From Frankia gtarii (GTDB lineage: Bacteria > Actinomycetota > Actinomycetes > Frankiales > Frankiaceae): a stretch of 37,292 bases of DNA. Positions 19,431 to 28,102 of the stretch are shown in pieces; position 1 is the stretch's first letter; each line of letters begins with the position of its first letter. The position numbers and the translations under genes were made by a program. The stretch lies in NCBI RefSeq assembly GCF_025403375.1, contig NZ_JAMPTM010000034.1, forward strand, positions 1 to 37,292, given 5' to 3'. The notes under the pieces were generated by a model. The model had not been told where the DNA came from and made no database searches. It was given only the letters and a program-made list of their open reading frames with translations.

Positions 19431-21653
19431 GTGTCATGGGTGATCGGACGCCGCTCAGCCTGGATGATCATTGCCTTCTGGCTCGCCGTCGGCGGGGTGG
19501 CAAGCCCGTTGGCCTTCCGCCTCGCGGACGCCCAGAAGAACGACGCGAGCGCCTTCCTCCCGGCGGACGCCGAGTCGACCCGCCTGCTCGCCGCGCAGCG
19601 CCACTTCCCCGGCGGGGAAGCCGTCCCGGCCATCGTCGTCATGACCAGGCCGGCGGGCCTGACCCCGACGGACCGGTCCGCCGCCGCCGCCATCGCCGGG
19701 GCGCTGCGCCCATTCGCCTCCGGCCCTGTCCTCGGACCGATCATCTCTCCCAACGGGCGAGCCCTGATCCTCACCGTCCCCCTCGCCCAGCTCGACGACG
19801 CCGCCCAGTTCACCGACAACGTGCGCGAGATGCGCCGGATCGCCACCCGGCTCTCCCCCGCCGGGACCGAGACCGCGATCACCGGGCCGGCGGGGCTGAT
19901 CGCCGACGCCTTCCAGACGTTCAGGACGATCGAAAGCTGGCTACTCATCGTCACCGCAGGGATCGTCGCCGCGATCCTGCTGGTGGTCTACCGAAGCCCG
20001 CTGCTGTGGCTGGTTCCCCTGGTGTCGGTGGGCATCGCGGACCAGGCCGCGGCCGGGATCATCAGCCTGCTCGCCCGGCACAGCGGGCTGACCGTCAACG
20101 GGCAGAGTGCGGGCATCCTGCGGGTACTCGTCTTCGGGGCCGGCACGGACTACGCCCTGCTACTCATCGCCCGCTACCGGGAGGAACTCACCCGCCATCG
20201 GGATCCGGCCCATGCCATGCGGGAGGCGATGCGGCGCGCTGGCCCCGCGATCCTGGCCTCCGCCGGGACCGTCGTCATCGCGATGCTCTGCCTGCTGATC
20301 GGGGAGCTGGCCTCCGACCGCGGGCTCGGGCCGGTCGGCGCGATCGGCATCGCGACCGCACTGGTGACGATGACCACGTTGCTTCCGGCGGCGATGGTGC
20401 TCTGTGGACGCCGACTGTTCTGGCCGTTGATCCCCCACTTCGGAGAACATCCCCCGGTCACCGACACGGCCCGGCGGGGACCGGCGGCGCGGACCGCCCA
20501 CCTGAACGCGCTGGCCGCGCCCACCGTCCCCGGTCACGAGGATCTCACCGAGTTCGACCTCGCCGAGGAGCCGGGGCGCTGGGTCAGGATCGGCGCGGCG
20601 ATCGACCGGCGTCCGCGGGTGGTATGGGTGGGAACCTCGCTGGCGCTGGGGGTGCTCGTCCTCGGCCTGCTGACGATGGACACCTCGCTGCGGCAGGACC
20701 AGGGCTTCCGGCACCGGGTGGAATCGGTGCACGGCATCGAACTGATCTCCGCGGGTTTCCCGCCGGGAGTCGCGGCGCCGACGTACATCATCGCATCCGA
20801 ACGGGCGGCAGCGCAGGTCGGTGCCGTGATCCGAGCGACGCCGGGGGTGGCGGGGACGGCCGAGATCGGCCGCGCCGACGGCCAGGTGCAGTTCCTCATC
20901 GCCCTGCGGGATCAGCCGGACAGCCAACGTTCGTTCGACACCGTGCGCGAGCTACGGTCCAGGCTGCACCGGATCCCGGACGCGGGCACGCTGATCGGGG
21001 GGAACACGGCGGTGAACCTCGACGTACGGCAGGCTGCGGTGCGCGACCGCAGGATGATCATCCCGTTGGTTCTCGCCGTCGTGCTCGTGGTGCTGATGTT
21101 CCTGCTGCGCTCGATCGTCGCCCCGCTGATGCTCATGACCACGGTGGTGCTGTCCTACCTCGCCGCGCTCGGCGCAAGCGCCGTCGCCTACCGCTGGATC
21201 TTCGGCTTTCCCGGCGCCGATCCCTCGCTGCCGCTGCTGGCGTTCATCTTCCTGGTCGCGCTCGGCGTGGACTACAACATCTTCCTCATGACCCGGGTCC
21301 GCGAGGAGGCCGAGCGGATCGGTCCCCGGCCCGGCGTACTGCACGCGCTGGCCGTCACCGGCGGTGTGATCACCTCCGCGGGTGTCGTGCTGGCCGCCAC
21401 CTTCTCCGCTCTCGTCATCTTTCCGCTCGTCCAGCTCACCGAAGTCGGTTTCGTGGTCGCGTTCGGCGTCCTGCTCGACACTCTGGTCGTGCGGTCGATC
21501 CTCGTGCCGGCGCTGACGCTGGACATCGGCCGACCCATCTGGTGGCCCAGCCGACTGGCTCGCACGGACGACACCGGTAGCGCTCCCCCGGCGGCCGCCT
21601 CCGGCGGACCGATCTCGACGCCGCGCCCACGGCCACCGCACCATCGGGTGTAG
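19431..21653 (+). CDS. MMPL-family RND transporter
   Basis: A 740-residue polytopic membrane protein of the MMPL/RND superfamily, which exports lipids or hydrophobic compounds using the proton gradient. It shows the duplicated arrangement: TM1 (AWMIIAFWLAVGGVASPLAF), an external domain, then about five helices, and this repeated. Proton-relay Asp-Tyr pairs are present in both halves: GTDYALLLIARYREE (D240/Y241) and GVDYNIFLMTRVREE (D614/Y615). The GTG start is supported by AGGAGG at 19415-19420. The C-terminus is Pro/Ala/Arg-rich and cytoplasmic. No polyketide synthase or regulator is adjacent, so the substrate is open. It lies 174 bases after psuG and is probably its own unit. Confidence 0.93.
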   Translation: MSWVIGRRSAWMIIAFWLAVGGVASPLAFRLADAQKNDASAFLPADAESTRLLAAQRHFPGGEAVPAIVVMTRPAGLTPTDRSAAAAIAGALRPFASGPVLGPIISPNGRALILTVPLAQLDDAAQFTDNVREMRRIATRLSPAGTETAITGPAGLIADAFQTFRTIESWLLIVTAGIVAAILLVVYRSPLLWLVPLVSVGIADQAAAGIISLLARHSGLTVNGQSAGILRVLVFGAGTDYALLLIARYREELTRHRDPAHAMREAMRRAGPAILASAGTVVIAMLCLLIGELASDRGLGPVGAIGIATALVTMTTLLPAAMVLCGRRLFWPLIPHFGEHPPVTDTARRGPAARTAHLNALAAPTVPGHEDLTEFDLAEEPGRWVRIGAAIDRRPRVVWVGTSLALGVLVLGLLTMDTSLRQDQGFRHRVESVHGIELISAGFPPGVAAPTYIIASERAAAQVGAVIRATPGVAGTAEIGRADGQVQFLIALRDQPDSQRSFDTVRELRSRLHRIPDAGTLIGGNTAVNLDVRQAAVRDRRMIIPLVLAVVLVVLMFLLRSIVAPLMLMTTVVLSYLAALGASAVAYRWIFGFPGADPSLPLLAFIFLVALGVDYNIFLMTRVREEAERIGPRPGVLHALAVTGGVITSAGVVLAATFSALVIFPLVQLTEVGFVVAFGVLLDTLVVRSILVPALTLDIGRPIWWPSRLARTDDTGSAPPAAASGGPISTPRPRPPHHRV

Positions 21654-21748
21654 ATCCGCGGCGAGACTCGCCCCGGCCAGCCCGACGACCGCGATCCGCT
21701 CGCCCCATTCCGGTCGGTCGTATCCGAGGTGCGACTTATCGTTACGGC

Positions 21749-22234
21749 ATGCCCGACGCTCTCCTGCCGGATCCCGAACAGTGGCGGGCCCTGCCTCCGG
21801 GGCTGCGGCGCCTGCGCCGGACGCTGCTGGTCCTCGGGACCGTTCCGGCGGTGGCGCTCGCCTTGCTGATCTCACTCTCGGTCGGCGGCTGGCCCTGGGT
21901 CCTGCTCACCGCCGTGCCCCTGCTGGCGGCGACCTGCGTCTGGCGGTCCATCGGCGCGAGTTGGCGGGCCTGGAGCTACGCCGAGCGGGAGGACGATCTG
22001 CTGATCAGCCGGGGTGTGCTGGTACGCCGCCTGGTCGTCGTGCCCTACGGGCGGATGCAGCTCGTCGATGTCACCGCCGGGCCCCTCGCCCGGCGCTTCG
22101 GCATCGCCAAGGTGCAGCTGCACACCGCAGCGGCGGCCAGCGATGCCGTCATCCCCGGACTGCCCCACCAGGAGGCCGCCCGGCTGCGCGACGCCCTCAC
22201 CGAACGCGGCGAAGCTCGGTCGGCCGGCCTGTGA
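21749..22234 (+). CDS. YdbS-like membrane protein with a bacterial PH domain
   Basis: A 161-residue membrane protein. Two hydrophobic helices (about 27-70: TLLVLGTVPAVALALLISLS and WVLLTAVPLLAATCVW) precede a bPH_2 (DUF304) domain. Its signature is EDDLLISRGVLVRRLVVVPY, GRMQLVDVTAGPLARRFG and IAKVQLHTAAAASDAVIPGL. The GTG start of the next gene overlaps the stop (GTGA), the usual organisation of ydbS-ydbT pairs, in which the small protein has one PH domain and the large one several. A TATCGT box 6 bases before the ATG suggests leaderless transcription. Work on such pairs in Firmicutes links them to resistance against membrane-active bacteriocins; here the role is inferred only. Confidence 0.85.
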   Translation: MPDALLPDPEQWRALPPGLRRLRRTLLVLGTVPAVALALLISLSVGGWPWVLLTAVPLLAATCVWRSIGASWRAWSYAEREDDLLISRGVLVRRLVVVPYGRMQLVDVTAGPLARRFGIAKVQLHTAAAASDAVIPGLPHQEAARLRDALTERGEARSAGL

Positions 22235-23613
22235 CCACCGAGCGTGAGACCACCGAGCGGCACACCGAAGGACGGCACACCGAAGGACGGCACACCGAAG
22301 GACGGCACACCGACGTGGTCGCGCCGGACGGGTTCCACCGGCTGCATCCCCTCACGCCGTTCCTGCGCGGCTGGGTGATCGTCGCCGCGTTCGCCGCGAC
22401 CGTCGGGCGTAACCTCGCCGAGGACGTCACGGCTCGGGCCGTCGGCCTCACCCTGATCTTCCTGATTCCCGCGGCCGGCACCTACGGGTACTGCACCTGG
22501 CGGTTCACCCGCTACCGGATCGAACGCGACGGCCTGCGGCTCGACACCGGTCTGCTGGTGCGGCACACCCGCTACGTCCGGCTGGACCGACTGCAGTCGG
22601 TGGACATCGTCCAGCCGCTGCTCGCCCGGCTGATCGGGCTGGCCATCCTGCGCCTGGACCTGGCGGGCCGGGAACGCCGGGAACGATCCGACTCCGACGG
22701 CGGCGATTCCGGGTCCGATCTGCGGTACCTGTCGATCGGGCACGCCCACCGGCTACGCGCCGAGCTGCTTGCCACCGCGGCCGGGCTCGCTCCCGACGTC
22801 GGCGAGGCGCCGCACCATCCGCTCGCCGAGGTACCGCCGAGGCGGCTGATCGCCGCGATCGCCCTGTCGCCCGCGCCGTGGGCGGCGTTGTTCGGGGCGG
22901 CGGCAATCGCCACGCCATCGCTGCTCACCGGCACCAGGGCCGGCGTCCTGGGCGCGATCCCGCTGCTCGGCTGGCTCTGGCACACCACCTTCCGGATCTT
23001 CGCCGCCGGCTACCCGTACATCGTGTCCGAATCGCCGGACGGGCTGCGCATCGACAGCGGGCTGCTTGAGCGCGCCCACGCCACCATCCCGCCGGGGCGG
23101 GTCCAGGCGATCAGCATCGGGGAGCCGATGCTGTGGCGCCCATGCGGCTGGGTGCGCGTCCGGATGAACGTCGCCGGCGCCGGCCCGTCAGTCCTGCTCC
23201 CGGTCGCCCGCCGGGACGAGGCCCTCAAGCTGATCGGCAGGCTGCTGCCGGGGGTGGACGTGGCCGAGGTCGAGTTGACCCGCCCGCCGCGGCGGGCCGC
23301 GCTGCTCGCCCCGCTCCACCGACGGGCGCAGTCCTGTGGCGCGGACGATGTGGTCTTCATCGTGCGCCACGGGCTGCTGCACCGGCACACCGATCTCATC
23401 CCACACGGCAAGGTGCAGAGCATCCGTCTGGTGGCGAACCCGCTGGCCCGGCTGCTTCGCCTGGCCGACGTGCACCTGGACACCACCGGCGGACCGGTGC
23501 GGGTGCGGGCCGGCCTGCGCGACCAGGCCGAGGCACTGCGGATGGTCGCCGTCCAGGCCGAGCGGTCCCGGCTGGGGCGCCGCGCGGCCCTGCCGGACCG
23601 GTGGATGACCTAG
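22231..23613 (+). CDS. YdbT-like membrane protein with three bacterial PH domains
   Basis: A 460-residue partner of the preceding gene. It starts at GTG 22231, overlapping the upstream TGA. The first 27 residues are a charged tandem repeat (GRHTE repeated). Membrane helices then alternate with three bPH_2 domains: RIERDGLRLDTGLLVRHTRY with VRLDRLQSVDIVQPLLARLI; SPDGLRIDSGLLERAHATIP with PGRVQAISIGEPMLWRPCGW; and DVVFIVRHGLLHRHTDLIPH with GKVQSIRLVANPLARLLRLA. Central helices include AAIALSPAPWAALFGAAAIA. The repeating wording (G-L-L ... R-V-Q-S/A-I) is diagnostic. Its stop codon shares the CTAG at 23610-23613 with the convergent nucleotidyltransferase gene. Confidence 0.87.
   Translation: MTTERETTERHTEGRHTEGRHTEGRHTDVVAPDGFHRLHPLTPFLRGWVIVAAFAATVGRNLAEDVTARAVGLTLIFLIPAAGTYGYCTWRFTRYRIERDGLRLDTGLLVRHTRYVRLDRLQSVDIVQPLLARLIGLAILRLDLAGRERRERSDSDGGDSGSDLRYLSIGHAHRLRAELLATAAGLAPDVGEAPHHPLAEVPPRRLIAAIALSPAPWAALFGAAAIATPSLLTGTRAGVLGAIPLLGWLWHTTFRIFAAGYPYIVSESPDGLRIDSGLLERAHATIPPGRVQAISIGEPMLWRPCGWVRVRMNVAGAGPSVLLPVARRDEALKLIGRLLPGVDVAEVELTRPPRRAALLAPLHRRAQSCGADDVVFIVRHGLLHRHTDLIPHGKVQSIRLVANPLARLLRLADVHLDTTGGPVRVRAGLRDQAEALRMVAVQAERSRLGRRAALPDRWMT
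22258..22313 (+). repeat. 15-base tandem repeat, 3.7 copies, in the YdbT-like gene
   Basis: CGGCACACCGAAGGA repeats exactly three times from 22258, followed by an 11-base partial copy. Translated it gives RHTEG repeats at the N-terminus of the protein. Copies are identical, so the expansion is recent or the site is variable. Confidence 0.9.
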
Positions 23614-24683
23614 CCGAAGGTCGGGAACTCCGGGCCGAATACCGAGCCCCACAGGGCCACGGCCTCCTCGTGATCCCCGGCCTGTTCCGCTTCGACCGCC
23701 TTCGCCGAGTAGATCCGGGCGGCCCGGATGGTCTCCGCGAGCGCGTCGACGTCCTCGGGACGCAGGTAAGCGGACAGGTCGCCGCCGACGTCCGCCGGGT
23801 CCGCCGCCACCAGACCGACCTCGTCCATGTGGCGGAAGACCTCGGCGAGCCCCTGCCGGGTGTTGAGCCCGCGCCCGGCGAGGACCTGTCCGGCGAGCGC
23901 CTCGATGTGAAACGAGCGCAGGTGGCTGCCGCACACCCGGTTCCACGCCTTGAGCAGGCGCACCGCCGAGATCACCCGAGGGCCGAGGTCGGCGGTCCAG
24001 CTCGTGTGCCGCTCCGGACGGGTCGGCAGCCAGCCGCCGACCCGGTCGGGCATGACATAGCCGGCCCGGGGATGGTCGAACGCGGGGACGAGGTGCACGT
24101 CGGGCGGCGAATCGTAGACGATGCGCAGCGCCTGGCCGCGGCTGCCGATCGTCTGGATCCGCTCGCCGCCGATCGCGTTGCGCACGCAGAGCACCAGGTC
24201 ACGCGAGTCCCAGCGGAACCGCTTCCAGGCGCTGTTCGCGGCGGAGAAGACGGCGAAGATGTCGACTTCGTCCAGCGGCCGGATCATGGTGTCCCGCCCG
24301 GCCGACCCGATCGTCGCGACGCCGACCAGCGGCAGCGCGCACCGGGGCGGGAAGATCGCCCGTAGTGCCCGCTCGGCCTCATCCCGGCGGGCGGCGATGA
24401 CGGCCTTGTCCTCGGCGCTGAGCCGAATCAGATCATCGAGCTTGGCGAAGGCCCGTGCCGTCGTCCCGACCAGCAGGGGGCCGGTCATCGCTCCGGTCGT
24501 CGGGTTGATCGGCGGCAGGGATGACTGGGCGGGTGCCCCACCATCGGGTGGAAACAACGCGTTGGGCGCGCCAGGCGTGGACTCGTTGGACCGCCGCCAG
24601 TGCGACGGAATGATCAGATGGTCGTAGGTGACCTCTCCCGGCCGGATTCCGGCCGGTGTCCCCCGAGGGGTATCCACGCTCAT
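23610..24683 (-). CDS. Orphan CD-NTase-like (SMODS-type) nucleotidyltransferase
   Basis: A 357-residue protein with the pol-beta/cGAS-type nucleotidyltransferase pattern. VGVATIGSAGRDTMIRPLDE holds the G126-S127 loop and the T-x-I spacing, then E139-V-D141-I-F as the first acidic pair. The third strand reads PPDVHLVPAFDHP, where most relatives have an Asp directly before xVPAF; here that place is His197, with Asp195 two residues earlier. The helical C-domain has RLLKAWNR (242-249) and SFHIEAL (257-263), matching the K.WN...S..lE.l signature of this group. The start MSVDTP is chosen for GGGAGGT just upstream. No phage-defence effector, E1/E2 or JAB gene is adjacent. It might make a nucleotide signal, modify RNA, or be inactive. 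Confidence 0.78.
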   Translation of the reverse strand: MSVDTPRGTPAGIRPGEVTYDHLIIPSHWRRSNESTPGAPNALFPPDGGAPAQSSLPPINPTTGAMTGPLLVGTTARAFAKLDDLIRLSAEDKAVIAARRDEAERALRAIFPPRCALPLVGVATIGSAGRDTMIRPLDEVDIFAVFSAANSAWKRFRWDSRDLVLCVRNAIGGERIQTIGSRGQALRIVYDSPPDVHLVPAFDHPRAGYVMPDRVGGWLPTRPERHTSWTADLGPRVISAVRLLKAWNRVCGSHLRSFHIEALAGQVLAGRGLNTRQGLAEVFRHMDEVGLVAADPADVGGDLSAYLRPEDVDALAETIRAARIYSAKAVEAEQAGDHEEAVALWGSVFGPEFPTFG

Positions 24684-25119
24684 GCTGCTGACCTCCCAGG
24701 CGCAGGTAGCGCCGAACCGTTCGGGCTCCCCTCCCCGGACGCGAGGCGGGCCTCCCACGGACCGCCTCGGACGCCCCGCCCTCACTCGACCCGTCGGCCA
24801 ACGGTCGCGACATCGCTTTACATGGTGCCCCAGGGCATCACGGTCTGAACAGGGGGCTGCCATCGCGGCGTGTCCACCGCTCGCCCTGTGCCGACGAAAC
24901 TACGAGAAGACGGATGTCGCCAGGCTGACAGCAGACCACCACCACGGCAACGCCGACACAATTCCGCGCAGGGCGACACAACGACGCTGGGCAGGGGTTT
25001 TCGGCTCGGCAAGCATGAAATGGGCTGGTCCGGGCGCGTGACCAGCCGGGACGGCCGAGGTGGCGGCGCGCCGGCGGGCAGCGGCCGAGCCGCATGACAG
25101 TGAGTAACCGCCCAGATGA
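24684..25119. other. Intergenic region upstream of the CD-NTase-like gene
   Basis: About 435 bases on the upstream side of the nucleotidyltransferase gene. Open frames on both strands lack domains, and the longer minus-strand one overlaps the 3' end of the GNAT gene in another frame. I see no clear terminator, promoter or repeat, beyond the gene's own GGGAGGT ribosome site. Confidence 0.4.
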
Positions 25120-25689
25120 TCAATCCGTCGGCGGGCGTAGCCAGATCCGCCACCAGTCGGCTATCAGGACGGGGGTAGGCACGAACGAGGTCGCCTGTCC
25201 CAGCCGCTTCCCGATCCCGTCGCCGCGGCGGATCCTCGTCTCCACCAGAGCACCGCGGTACTCGAACCAGCCGGCGACGGCGCGGACCGCCTCGGTCGCG
25301 TAGCCCTCCTGCCGGCACCCGAGCACGATCGACACACCGACGGCCGTGCGGCGGCCCTGGGTGTCCGCGGCGACCAGACCAACGGCCGCCGGCCCCGACT
25401 TGAGCCGCAGCACCCAGGTCAGCACCGACCGGCCGGCGCCGGCCCGGCGGCGCAGCTCACGGCGCAGCGACCCGGCCGGGTCGAGCGGGTCCGGGGCGGC
25501 GGCGTGCGGATCCGTGCCGACGATCCCGCCGTAGGGGCCGACTCCGTCCCCGCCGCGTCCGCCCGACCGGGCGACGACCGCCGTGAACGCCAGCGTGGGC
25601 GCGAGCTCCTCGGCGACGTACCCGGCGTTCCAGATGGTGAGTGGCAGGGCAAGCAGCCGGGGGGTGGTGAGGGTCGGCCCTTCACCCAC
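25120..25689 (-). CDS. GNAT-family N-acetyltransferase-like protein
   Basis: A 189-residue protein resembling RimJ/RimL-type GNATs. The N-terminus LTTPRLLALPLTIWNAGYVA is the usual opening strand and helix. The segment SGPAAVGLVAADTQGRRTAV leads to GVSIVLGCRQEGYATEAVRA and VAGWFEYRGALVETRIRRGD. The CRQEGYATEAV part fits the acetyl-CoA-binding motif (Q/R-x-x-G-x-A). The GTG start lies inside the end of the upstream epimerase-like gene (8-base overlap), so they form an operon. A Gly/Asp/Pro-rich insert of about 35 residues interrupts the early part of the domain. The substrate is unknown. Confidence 0.68.
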   Translation of the reverse strand: MGEGPTLTTPRLLALPLTIWNAGYVAEELAPTLAFTAVVARSGGRGGDGVGPYGGIVGTDPHAAAPDPLDPAGSLRRELRRRAGAGRSVLTWVLRLKSGPAAVGLVAADTQGRRTAVGVSIVLGCRQEGYATEAVRAVAGWFEYRGALVETRIRRGDGIGKRLGQATSFVPTPVLIADWWRIWLRPPTD

Positions 25690-26947
25690 GGCGAGACGGC
25701 TCCTGGACCCCGAGCAGGCCCCGTTCCCGCAGCCACGACTCGGTGCGGTTCATGCCGTCGGCCAGCGACACGACGGGCGACCAGCCGGCCAGCCGGCCGA
25801 TCCGGGAAATGGAGAAGCCGGCGTCGCGGGTCAGTTCACGCAGGCCGAGCGCCCCGAGATCCACCCGGGCGCGCGGGTCGACGCCGGCCACGAGCCGGGC
25901 CCCGAGATCGCGGACCAGGGCACCGGCGGGTCGGCCCGGCACGGACGTCGGGGGGGCGACGCCGGGCGGTGCGGCCACCGCGGCGGTCCCCGCCAGCTCC
26001 AGCGCCTCCGATTCAGGCCCAGCGCCCGCCGGCGCCGACGACCTCGGTGTCGCCAGGCGACCCGCGCCGAGTGCCCGAACCCGATCCCACGCGTCCACGG
26101 CCTCGACGAGTCGGCCCGGCACGGACCGCGGCGAGGGCAGATCCAGCATCCGGCTGTAGTACCCGAAGAACTCGGCGGCGCTGACCTGCTCGCCCCCGGT
26201 GACGTGCAGCACCTCGCCGGCGACCGCCGCGCGGTCCGCGGCGGCGACCGCCGTCACCGCCGCGACCACGTCGTCGACGTGGACCGGGCTGAGGACGCCA
26301 CGGCCACCGTCCACCAGCACGAACCGCCCGGCCCGCATGAGAAGCACCGGCCACAGCGTCCAGCGCCCCGCGCGGGGGCCGTAGGCATCGCCGATACGCA
26401 TGACGGTGGCACCAAGCCCGTGCGCTGCGGCCGAGCCCACCGCCTGCTCGGCGGCGGCGAGTGCGTCGGCCCGCGCATCGCCGGTGAGACCGACCGGGGC
26501 GGTCTCGTCCACCAGCGGGCCGCCCACCAGGCCGGCTTCGGCCCGCTCGCTGCCGCGCGGCGCCACCAGCGGCAACACGTCCACGCAGGACAGATGCAGG
26601 AAACGGGCGACCCCGGCACGGGCGGCCGCGTCGAGCAGGGCGGCGGTGCCACCGAGTGTCACCCGCCGAACCTCGGCGCCGGGGACCCGCAGCGGCGCCC
26701 CCGCGCGCCCCGGGCGTACCGGGGTGAGCTCCGCGACGCCGCCGGTGCCCACCGCGGCGGCGTGGATGACCAGTTCGGCCCCGTCGAGCGCCCGCTCCCA
26801 GTCACCTGGCCTGCTGATATCGGCCTGCACCACGCCGGGTGCGCGCCGGACATCCAGCGCGACGACGTCAGCGCCCTGCCGACGCAGGGCATGCGTGAGC
26901 GCTCCGCCAAGAAACCCGGCCGCGCCGGTGACCACCGCCCGAACCAC
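25682..26947 (-). CDS. NAD(P)-dependent epimerase/dehydratase-like (extended SDR) protein without YxxxK
   Basis: A 421-residue Rossmann protein of the extended SDR group. GAAGFLG at residues 8-14 is the dinucleotide loop, VVALDVRR the following acidic strand, ADISRPGDWERALDGAELVI and HAAAVG the usual next blocks, and RFLHLSCVDVLP the catalytic Ser strand. Where Tyr-x-x-x-Lys should follow, the text is RADALAAAEQAVG: both Tyr and Lys are absent, while the E-x-A-V helix end is kept. VMRIGDAYGPRAGRWTLWPV and SPVHVDDVVAAV match the later family motifs. An Ala/Pro-rich insert occupies about 310-345. It may bind NAD(P) without classic catalysis. The GNAT gene overlaps its end. Confidence 0.78.
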   Translation of the reverse strand: MVRAVVTGAAGFLGGALTHALRRQGADVVALDVRRAPGVVQADISRPGDWERALDGAELVIHAAAVGTGGVAELTPVRPGRAGAPLRVPGAEVRRVTLGGTAALLDAAARAGVARFLHLSCVDVLPLVAPRGSERAEAGLVGGPLVDETAPVGLTGDARADALAAAEQAVGSAAAHGLGATVMRIGDAYGPRAGRWTLWPVLLMRAGRFVLVDGGRGVLSPVHVDDVVAAVTAVAAADRAAVAGEVLHVTGGEQVSAAEFFGYYSRMLDLPSPRSVPGRLVEAVDAWDRVRALGAGRLATPRSSAPAGAGPESEALELAGTAAVAAPPGVAPPTSVPGRPAGALVRDLGARLVAGVDPRARVDLGALGLRELTRDAGFSISRIGRLAGWSPVVSLADGMNRTESWLRERGLLGVQEPSRRG

Positions 26948-27212
26948 GGCCCACTCCTCCTACCCGGATCACCCACGACCAGGTCACCCGCGTCGACGAT
27001 CCTGTCGCGATCGCCGCAGTCAGCTCCGCCGGCCGTGCCGCGTTCGCTGCCGTCGGCGACGACGTCCCGACCCTACGGGATCGACCGCCCCGTGACAGCG
27101 GACCATCGGCGCGAGTCCACCCGGCCGGCCGGCCCCCGGTCCCGCACGCAACCGGAACCCGCCGGTGCCGGGGGCGGTGCGGCGCACTCGGTGATCGGAC
27201 CGGGGTGTCGCC

Positions 27213-28007
27213 TCAGGGGCCCGTTCCGGGGGTCGCGAAGTCCTGCGTCCAGTAGTAGCCGTAGGCGCCGCCTGTCGCGAGGCCGACGCCGACCCGGGTC
27301 AGCGAGCAGGTGAGGATGTTAGCCCGGTGCTCGGGGCTGTCCATCCAATCCCGGACGACCTCGGCGGCGCTGCGCTGCCCGGCGGCGATGTTCTCCGCGG
27401 CGACGGAGAAGTCGAAGCCCGCAGCCGTCATCCGGTCGAACGGGTTACGACCGTCGGGGCTGTCGTGGCGGAAGTAGCCCGACGCGGCCATGTCGACACT
27501 GTGCGCCCAGGCCGCCGCCGTCAGCACCGGATCGGCCACCAGGTTCGGGCAGCCGGCCACCCGTCGCTCGCGGTTCGTGGCGACGATCACATCGGCGACC
27601 AGCCGAGCCCGGGCGACCGGCTGACCGAGCGCGGCGAGACCGGCGGTGCCCGCGGGGGCCGTTCCCGTCGCGCCCGGACCGGCCTGCGGCGACGGCTGCG
27701 CACTGGTGATGCCACCGATCGGGGCCGCCAGCGCCTGGGCCCCGGTACGCGCCGCGGTGAGGCTGCCCGACCCGGCCCGGCCGGAGGATGCACCTGCGGC
27801 CGCCTCGTCGACGTTCCCCGGGGACGACCCGCCGGCCGCCGACGTCGCGTTCGCGGCGCCGACGGCAACCCGGCCGGCGGTCGCGCCGACGTCGCCGACG
27901 ACCCACAGTGCGAACACGAGCGTCACCAGCAGGACGCCCCCCGCCACGCCGAGCCCGGGCACCACCGAGCGCCGCGGTGCCCGGTGCCGATTACGCGTGC
28001 GTTGCAT
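27213..28007 (-). CDS. Secreted or anchored CAP (SCP/PR1-like) domain protein
   Basis: A 264-residue protein. A basic N-terminus (MQRTRNRHRAPRR) precedes the hydrophobic segment VPGLGVAGGVLLVTLVFALW, a signal peptide or signal anchor. Then comes an Ala/Gly/Ser/Pro linker of about 85 residues. The C-terminal CAP domain (about 140-260) contains ATNRERRVAGCPNLVADPVL, AAAWAHSVDMAASGYFRHDS, NPFDRMTAAGFDF, AAENIAAGQRSAAEVVRDWM and SPEHRANILTCSLTRVGVGL, with the His and Glu residues that line the CAP cavity. Bacterial CAP proteins (YkwD type) are extracellular and mostly of unknown role. The ATG follows GAAGGG. A 21-base palindrome lies about 95 bases upstream. Confidence 0.9.
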   Translation of the reverse strand: MQRTRNRHRAPRRSVVPGLGVAGGVLLVTLVFALWVVGDVGATAGRVAVGAANATSAAGGSSPGNVDEAAAGASSGRAGSGSLTAARTGAQALAAPIGGITSAQPSPQAGPGATGTAPAGTAGLAALGQPVARARLVADVIVATNRERRVAGCPNLVADPVLTAAAWAHSVDMAASGYFRHDSPDGRNPFDRMTAAGFDFSVAAENIAAGQRSAAEVVRDWMDSPEHRANILTCSLTRVGVGLATGGAYGYYWTQDFATPGTGP

Positions 28008-28102
28008 CGAACCCTTCGCTCGGTCGGCCCCCCGACCTCCTGCCTGGATCGATCAAGGCTAGCTGGGCGTAGTCAGGAACTACCACCCTCAACGCCCATC
28101 GC

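Noticed and set aside
19436-21580. Second-frame open reading of 714 codons on the same strand as the MMPL gene
   Set aside because: It is a frame shadow. The MMPL frame has helices, Asp-Tyr pairs and a strong ribosome site, while this frame is Arg/Pro-rich.
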